Assembly (NCBI GenBank): GCA_002189035.1
Contig: NEEC01000011.1
Coordinates: 1,488,001-1,552,000 of the forward strand
Reading direction: 5' to 3'
Length of the DNA: 64,000 bases
DNA from: Utricularia gibba
Taxonomy: Eukaryota > Streptophyta > Magnoliopsida > Lamiales > Lentibulariaceae
Below the pieces are notes generated by a model, which was not told where the DNA came from, did no database searches, and saw only the letters and a program-made list of their open reading frames with translations. Shown here piece after piece: positions 61,578-64,000 of the stretch; the stretch's first letter is position 1, and the number at the start of each line of letters is the position of its first letter. The position numbers were made by a program, and so were the translations under genes.

Positions 61578-62981
61578 CTATCTAGCTTTTCTTTTCTTTG
61601 CTGCGCATTTGCATATAGGGCATGAATTCTTCTTCAGGAGCCACTGCTTTATGCATTCAACATGATGATGGTGTCTGCATTCCAATATTGCCACCTCATC
61701 ATCTTGTGCGTATTTTTCCTGCGTTAATCCAGTCACATATCACTATTACATCCGTGAAGGGTATGTATGTCCGGTGTTAAAACAGTCTTATTCTAACCGC
61801 AGAGAAAGAGTCAAACTTCACCTGGCAGATGCTGCATTTCCGATCTCTTTGTCCATCATTCAAAGACATTGAAGCAGCAAGATCATTATCAGGATCCTTG
61901 ACGATCATCAAGCACCCAGGTATCTCTTTTTCTTCAAGTCCAGTTCCCACATATCCGATCTTATCACCCAAATTAAGCAGCTCCTGACATGCCCAATAAA
62001 AATGAGTTATTTATGAATCTGAGTTCAACTCACTTGATCCATTGCTCCAGCTGCCAACCTCGTAAGACATTTCTTCCACATCCAGTCTCAAGTCCTGGTC
62101 GGGATCCTCCACCCGCCCCCTGACATTTACAAATCAAGCAACCATTGATCAGAAAGTATATACTAACTACGTGCCTTCTTAGGATTTCGAGATTTTGAGA
62201 ACCAAAACCTTGTGAAAGGACTAGGATTTTGTGTCTCCGCAACCCCGAACCACAAATCATCCATATTCCATAGATGGTCATAACATAATCCCCTTCCGGT
62301 TAGTAGAGTTTGCGGGGCGTCATCATCTGCCAAACTTGATGTTAAATGATGCATTGCTTTTACAGATCTCAGGTACCAGAGAGTTAGAAGATTATATTAC
62401 GTGTCAAACCTCACTTACCTCCTCTTCAGAGTGAGAATCAATCCCAAAAGATGATGATCGAGAGCCAGTCCCATTTCCTCTAGCCAGCTGCAGCGGGACC
62501 AGTTGACTAAAAAATAGTGGTTTTTGCAGATGAAACAGGGAAAATGCAGTTCCAATTACCTTCACCCGATCGATTCTTGGAGCTGGGTTTCTGCTTATAG
62601 TTGAAAAATCTGAAGAAATTCGGATTCCTGGTGAGGCACAGCTCGAGTGAGGTATATCAATCGCAGCAGTTCTTTCTCCCTTCCTCGTCGTCTTCCTCCT
62701 TCGTCCCCCATTTACCTTCTCTTTAGTTCCCCACTCCGCGGCCGACCGGATAATCGCCGGCGCCGACGGGGGATGGAGGAGATGCTCTTGCAACTCATTC
62801 CTTCTTTCAGCTTGAGGAACCACAATCTCTTGTTCTCACTGCGGCTATGAAACTTTGATCCCTCGTGTTTTGAGGAGATCCACAAGTGACCCATCCTGCA
62901 ATTTATTTCATGGGATGTTCTTCTTCGGGGTCTGTTATGCTCATCATCATCAGCAGTAGCAGCAGCAGCAGCTCGAGGCAT
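61578..62981 (-). CDS. RING-H2 E3 ubiquitin ligase (MBR-like), N-terminus uncertain
   Basis: Secure exons, in transcription order, are 62560 and upstream, 62487-62419, 62367-62209, 62119-62059, 61983-61822 and 61718-61578. The C-terminal half is unmistakable. NMDDLWFGVAETQNPSPFTR, DLRLDVEEMSYEELLNLGDK and IGYVGTGLEE are conserved blocks of plant MBR-type ligases. The RING-H2 follows, CSICQEKYAQDDEVAILEC, then HHHHVECIKQW and CPIC. It recruits an E2 enzyme to ubiquitinate targets, probably in nucleus or cytosol. Two frame problems remain. Exon 62487-62419 and exon 62367-62209 meet with one surplus base, perhaps in the AAAA run near 62360. A likely start ATG at 62981 (MPRAAAAATADDD) is out of frame with the next block near 62826-62845. 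The gene model upstream of 62560 is therefore provisional. Confidence 0.85.
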
Positions 62982-64000
62982 GGCTGACACCAGTCCCAAA
63001 CACGAGGAGAAAGAAGGAAAATGGGAGATATGAGTCAAGCAGGAGAGACAAAGGAAAGGTAAGAAATCTTCCAAAAAGCGACAACTATCCATTTTCTTCA
63101 AGTTGCTTCATTTTACTGCCTGAACCTCTGCTCTCTCCACCATGTGGCCCTTGTTGATGCCTCTAAGCTACATTCTTTCAGCACCAATTATTTTCCCTGC
63201 ATAATTTGATTCTGTCTTCAATGCACCCGAGACCGGTGTTTCTGAAGCGGGTTCGGTTCCGGATCGGACATCTAACAAGAAATAAAATAAAACATGCGTA
63301 TGCTCACATTGGCATTTTGACAACCAAAAATGTTGAGGATATTTCATATGTAGGGCTTGATATATCACTAGAATTTGTTAAAATAATTTTATTTAAAATT
63401 AAAAATTTAACTTCATCATTAACCTCAAAAACTATCAAATTTATTTATTTTAATGATGAAATAAAAGTTATTTTAAAAAAAATTATATTATACATTTTAT
63501 ATGTTTATAAAACCATATTAAATTATTTCAATGCTATTCAATAATTTAATTTAACACTCTCATTCATCCATCATCAAATTAAGATCCTTTCTTATTTTTA
63601 ATTTACTATTCTAAAGAACTGTAGTTACCTTTTTTATTTATCGTTATTGGACTTCCCTCAATCCTATCATCGAGAACCTTAGGTATTTACAATTCCAACG
63701 ATCAGTGCTTCAGTTGTTCCGCTATGATATGCAAGTCAAACTGATTATGTGGTTGTGATTTATTAAAGTTTTTTATTTTTTAAATTAAAAAAAATCAGAT
63801 AAGCTGTTTGTTTTCATTAAGCACTGTCGAACATTTTTTATAAATTAAAAAAATGCAACGATCGCATACATTGCTTATTTTCACTGTACAATTTACTAAA
63901 ATGTACAACCCTGAATAAATATTATTCTGTTTATGATAAATATTTATATTGTTTAAGGATGGGCTATACATTTTAATAAACTGCACAGCGAAAATAAGTT
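62982..64000. other. RING gene upstream region and AT-rich DNA
   Basis: Possible leader and promoter of the RING-H2 gene up to about 63250, then strongly AT-rich sequence to the window end. The ORFs at 63168-63544 and 63795-63986 show no family features. Confidence 0.35.

Overview
The window is nuclear DNA of a flowering plant, probably a eudicot. The evidence is AT-rich intergenic DNA, multi-intron genes with GT-AG introns, and plant-restricted families: a PIN auxin carrier, a CLE peptide precursor, a heavy-metal-associated isoprenylated protein and a BAT/GABA-permease-type amino acid transporter. The species cannot be named from the sequence. There are no rRNA or tRNA genes, CRISPR arrays or bacterial features that I can support.

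Layout. Positions 1-20,000 are mostly transposon remains: two PIF/Harbinger transposase relics (about 215-860 and 3641-4906), a Myb-like second Harbinger ORF on the minus strand split by a 520-bp hAT-type element (5454-5973), and two opposed Ty1/copia pol relics that appear nested (11401-14892). The one gene there is a compact CLE16/17-type peptide precursor (9273-9533, minus). From 21,100 to 24,300 a Tourist-like MITE is followed by a PIN3-like auxin efflux carrier (plus, five exons). A nearly complete Mutator-like element with ~120-bp TIRs, a 9-bp target duplication, 115-bp tandem repeats and a five-exon transposase fills 28185-32121. A small proline-rich secreted protein lies at 34331-34720 (minus).

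The gene-dense part follows: HIPP (38158-39443, minus), GINS subunit PSF3 (40287-41452, minus), a SUMO-like-domain protein (44117-45719, minus), a full-length but degenerate LTR/copia element (47495-52476, plus), a BAT1-like amino acid transporter (52767-55037, minus), a probably plastid-targeted alpha/beta hydrolase (58034-60844, plus) and a RING-H2 E3 ligase (61578 to about 62981, minus).

Links between parts. PSF3 and the SUMO-like gene, both genome-maintenance families, share a duplicated 0.5-0.6 kb upstream segment, and each copy carries a consensus MSA (mitosis-specific activator) site. Three MITEs of one Tourist-like family (21120, 26916, 35944) share the window with Harbinger relics that could be related to their mobilising source. 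Three otherwise well-formed ORFs (PIN, BAT1-like, MULE transposase) each need exactly one extra G in a short G run, which looks like homopolymer under-calling in the assembly rather than independent gene death.
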